From positions 744,001-808,000 of the forward strand of contig NZ_JAMBOT010000001.1 of the NCBI RefSeq assembly GCF_023715725.1: 64,000 nucleotides of DNA, written 5' to 3'. This stretch comes from Paenibacillus pasadenensis (lineage in GTDB: Bacteria; Bacillota; Bacilli; Paenibacillales; Paenibacillaceae). Position 1 is the first letter of the stretch, and every line of letters starts with the position of its first letter. This document shows positions 62,534-64,000 of the stretch, in pieces. The notes under the pieces were generated by a model, which made no database searches, was not told the DNA's origin, and was given only the letters and a program-made list of their open reading frames with translations. Both the position numbers and the translations under genes were made by a program.

Positions 62534-62680
62534 GCCGCGAAGATGGGAACATCTATATAAACATCGCCCTGAAGGGCTCCTAGGCACCCTCCACCGATGG
62601 TCATACGATGCCTGGGGCCGCGCGTCCGCCCCGGTGCATAACGCTTAACTCATCATACGCAATTGCCCGCTAATCTGTGC

Positions 62681-63724
62681 TTATCGAGTCTTACTTTGTT
62701 CAAAGGATCCTTTGGCTGCATCAATTTTATAATGGATCTCGCTGCCGTCGCCTGCCAGAACCGTTACCGTCAGCTCACGGCTGTCGCTGCTCCAGACAGG
62801 ATTGGATACGGATCCTTCAAACGTATGGTCAAACTGTTTGCTGCCGTCTTTTTTCTGAATGACAACCCAGGCATTGTTAATCGAGTAGCTGTATTCGTCA
62901 TTCGGAGAAGAAGCGATCAAAGGCAAGAGCCCGCTGCTCTCTCCCCTTTGGTCTGATTTGTCCGGGGACGGTCCGGAGAAACCAGGCATTACGCCGTTCT
63001 TCTGAATGGGATTGCCATCTGGATCAGGGTACGTAGTGGACCCTTCCCCTCCCCCAGTAGGATAAGAGGACGGGTTCCTTCTCATTTCAATGTCAGATTC
63101 GTCGTTGGTTTCATCCGATTCAGTAGAAGTTTGAATTTTATTTCCATCGAGCGCGTCAAAATTATCATTCATCGAGTTGAGCTCCTGCTGGTTTTCCATC
63201 ATTTCAGATGTAGCAGCACCTCTGTTTTGCGCTGTTTTGGTGCTCGCCCCGCCATCCAGCGCCAGCTGTTGGTTAATGTTCGTCCCCCACGGCGCCAGCA
63301 CCAAAATAACGGCAGCGGCTGCGACTGCAGCAAGGGAGCCCGTCCAGATGCGGAAACGCTTATTAAAGCGTGTATTGGGCACAGTACCGCTTCCGCGGGA
63401 TCGGGCCGGAAGCTCCTGATCTTCAAGATCTGCAGCGGCCGCCTCTTCTTCGTCAATCGCTTCAAGCGATGCGAGGGCAGCGGCTTTAGCTTCCCGGTGT
63501 TCGTCGATCTCAGCAAGCTGCGGCAAAATAGAATCCACCAGACTGAAAGGAGGACTTATTTTGGGAAGCTCCTCCAATTCACCTGACAGTTGTTTCAGCC
63601 GTTCAAACAGTTCCTGGTCATCCGGGCATTGTTTGAGATGCTCCATGAGCAACATGCGCTCATGCTCGTCAAGATCGCCGTCGAGATATCGGTTCATATA
63701 ATCTACCACCTCTTGACAAGTCAT
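62681..63724 (-). CDS. Membrane anti-sigma factor with zinc-finger-like N-terminus
   Basis: This 347-residue protein has an N-terminal anti-sigma domain opening MTCQEVVDYMNRYLDGDLDE and HLKQCPDDQE. Compared with the usual zinc motif HxxxCxxC, the last Cys is replaced by Asp, so zinc binding may be altered. A single membrane segment (SLAAVAAAAVILVLAP) is near residue 135. About 200 extracytoplasmic residues follow, with low-complexity Asn/Ser/Gly parts and a C-terminal beta domain (NAWVVIQKKDGSKQFDHTF). The ATG overlaps the sigma-factor stop codon as ATGA, so the two are translated together, and it should hold that sigma factor at the membrane until a signal arrives. Confidence 0.88.
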   Translation of the reverse strand: MTCQEVVDYMNRYLDGDLDEHERMLLMEHLKQCPDDQELFERLKQLSGELEELPKISPPFSLVDSILPQLAEIDEHREAKAAALASLEAIDEEEAAAADLEDQELPARSRGSGTVPNTRFNKRFRIWTGSLAAVAAAAVILVLAPWGTNINQQLALDGGASTKTAQNRGAATSEMMENQQELNSMNDNFDALDGNKIQTSTESDETNDESDIEMRRNPSSYPTGGGEGSTTYPDPDGNPIQKNGVMPGFSGPSPDKSDQRGESSGLLPLIASSPNDEYSYSINNAWVVIQKKDGSKQFDHTFEGSVSNPVWSSDSRELTVTVLAGDGSEIHYKIDAAKGSFEQSKTR

Positions 63725-64000
63725 CCTCGGACACCACCTTTCTGATAATCATGGAGCAGAGTCTGCAGCTGCTGTCTAGCCCGAAATAAGTAGGATTTTA
63801 CAGTATTCAGCGGAAGATCGAGCGAATCCGCAATTTCGTTGTATGAAAAATCCTGCAGGTATCGGAGCACAACAACGGCTCTGTGATGATCCGGCAGCTT
63901 GTCGATTGCTTCACGAATATCCTTGGCGGCATAGGCGGACAACACTTCTTCCTCCACGTCCTGCTTTTCCCGAAAGACCATGTCATGCTCTTCAATGGAA
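63721..64000 (-). CDS. ECF RNA polymerase sigma factor, C-terminal part (start beyond right edge)
   Basis: Only the last 93 codons are visible. They contain sigma region 4: AIDKLPDHHRAVVVLRYLQDFSYNEIADSLDLPLNTVKSYL in the helix-turn-helix arrangement of ECF factors, and a basic tail. Region 2 must lie past the right edge. The four-base overlap with the anti-sigma gene is the usual ECF operon layout. The group resembles SigW/SigV-type factors of Bacilli, but the subgroup cannot be fixed from this fragment. Confidence 0.9.
   Translation of the reverse strand, partial: SIEEHDMVFREKQDVEEEVLSAYAAKDIREAIDKLPDHHRAVVVLRYLQDFSYNEIADSLDLPLNTVKSYLFRARQQLQTLLHDYQKGGVRG

Noticed and set aside
62426..62587. 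Longer holA product starting at 62587.
   Set aside because: The extra residues are Cys/Gly/Pro-rich and cross the terminator at 62491-62533. AGGAGG before the TTG at 62425 gives the family length.

Overview
The window looks like chromosome of a spore-forming Bacillota bacterium, most likely a Paenibacillus or close relative. The evidence is the run holA / rpsT / gpr-spoIIP-yqxA-lepA-hemW / hrcA-grpE-dnaK-dnaJ, which follows the Bacillus subtilis order. Further support comes from germination and sporulation genes (gpr, spoIIP), strong AGGAGG-type ribosome sites, a perfect CIRCE operator, and a YesM/YesN-LplB/LplC-type sugar uptake locus typical of Paenibacillus. Almost everything is on the minus strand, so genes are transcribed from high to low coordinates. 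No rRNA, tRNA, CRISPR array or intact insertion sequence was seen.

Region A (1-26988) is a biosynthetic gene cluster cut by the left edge. Read in the direction of transcription it starts with a type II-like set: ACP, ketosynthase, FabZ-like dehydratase, a ketosynthase-like protein that has lost its Cys/His/His active site (chain-length-factor-like), FabG-like ketoreductase and a second ACP. Then come two ABC exporters, two tandem carbamoyltransferases of identical length (674 aa), a type II thioesterase, and an acyl-AMP ligase fused to a carrier protein. Last are two giant type I polyketide synthase genes whose three visible modules are all KS-KR-ACP with no acyltransferase (trans-AT type). 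My working model is that the discrete KS/CLF-KR-DH-ACP set makes an unsaturated (polyene-like) acyl chain, the ligase-carrier protein loads an acyl starter, the type I modules add beta-hydroxyl-bearing units, the carbamoyltransferases decorate hydroxyls, and the ABC proteins export the product. This is inference; the product is unknown. The acyltransferase and the rest of the assembly line must lie beyond the left edge or elsewhere.

Region B (27752-39233) is a carbohydrate locus. A YesM/YesN two-component system is followed by two LplB/LplC-type permeases, a solute-binding lipoprotein, a large secreted right-handed beta-helix protein (a probable polysaccharide lyase) carrying three tandem 396-bp binding-module repeats, and a membrane-anchored PpiC-type foldase. 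A 763-bp AT-rich gap separates it from region A.

Region C (39555-45433) holds small accessory units. These are a Fur-boxed fhuF-like ferric reductase, a nitroreductase with a repeat-rich promoter, a DUF998 membrane protein with an alpha/beta hydrolase, an ECF42-like sigma factor with its DGPF/YCII partner, and a MarR regulator.

Region D (45490-64000) is the conserved housekeeping block: heat-shock operon hrcA-grpE-dnaK-dnaJ with CIRCE, hemW, lepA, yqxA, spoIIP, gpr, rpsT and holA. It is interrupted by a few non-core genes: a GNAT enzyme, two small membrane/DUF4352 proteins, a HEAT-repeat protein, and a secreted PHP-domain protein preceded by a perfect 20-bp palindrome. A sigma/anti-sigma pair runs off the right edge.
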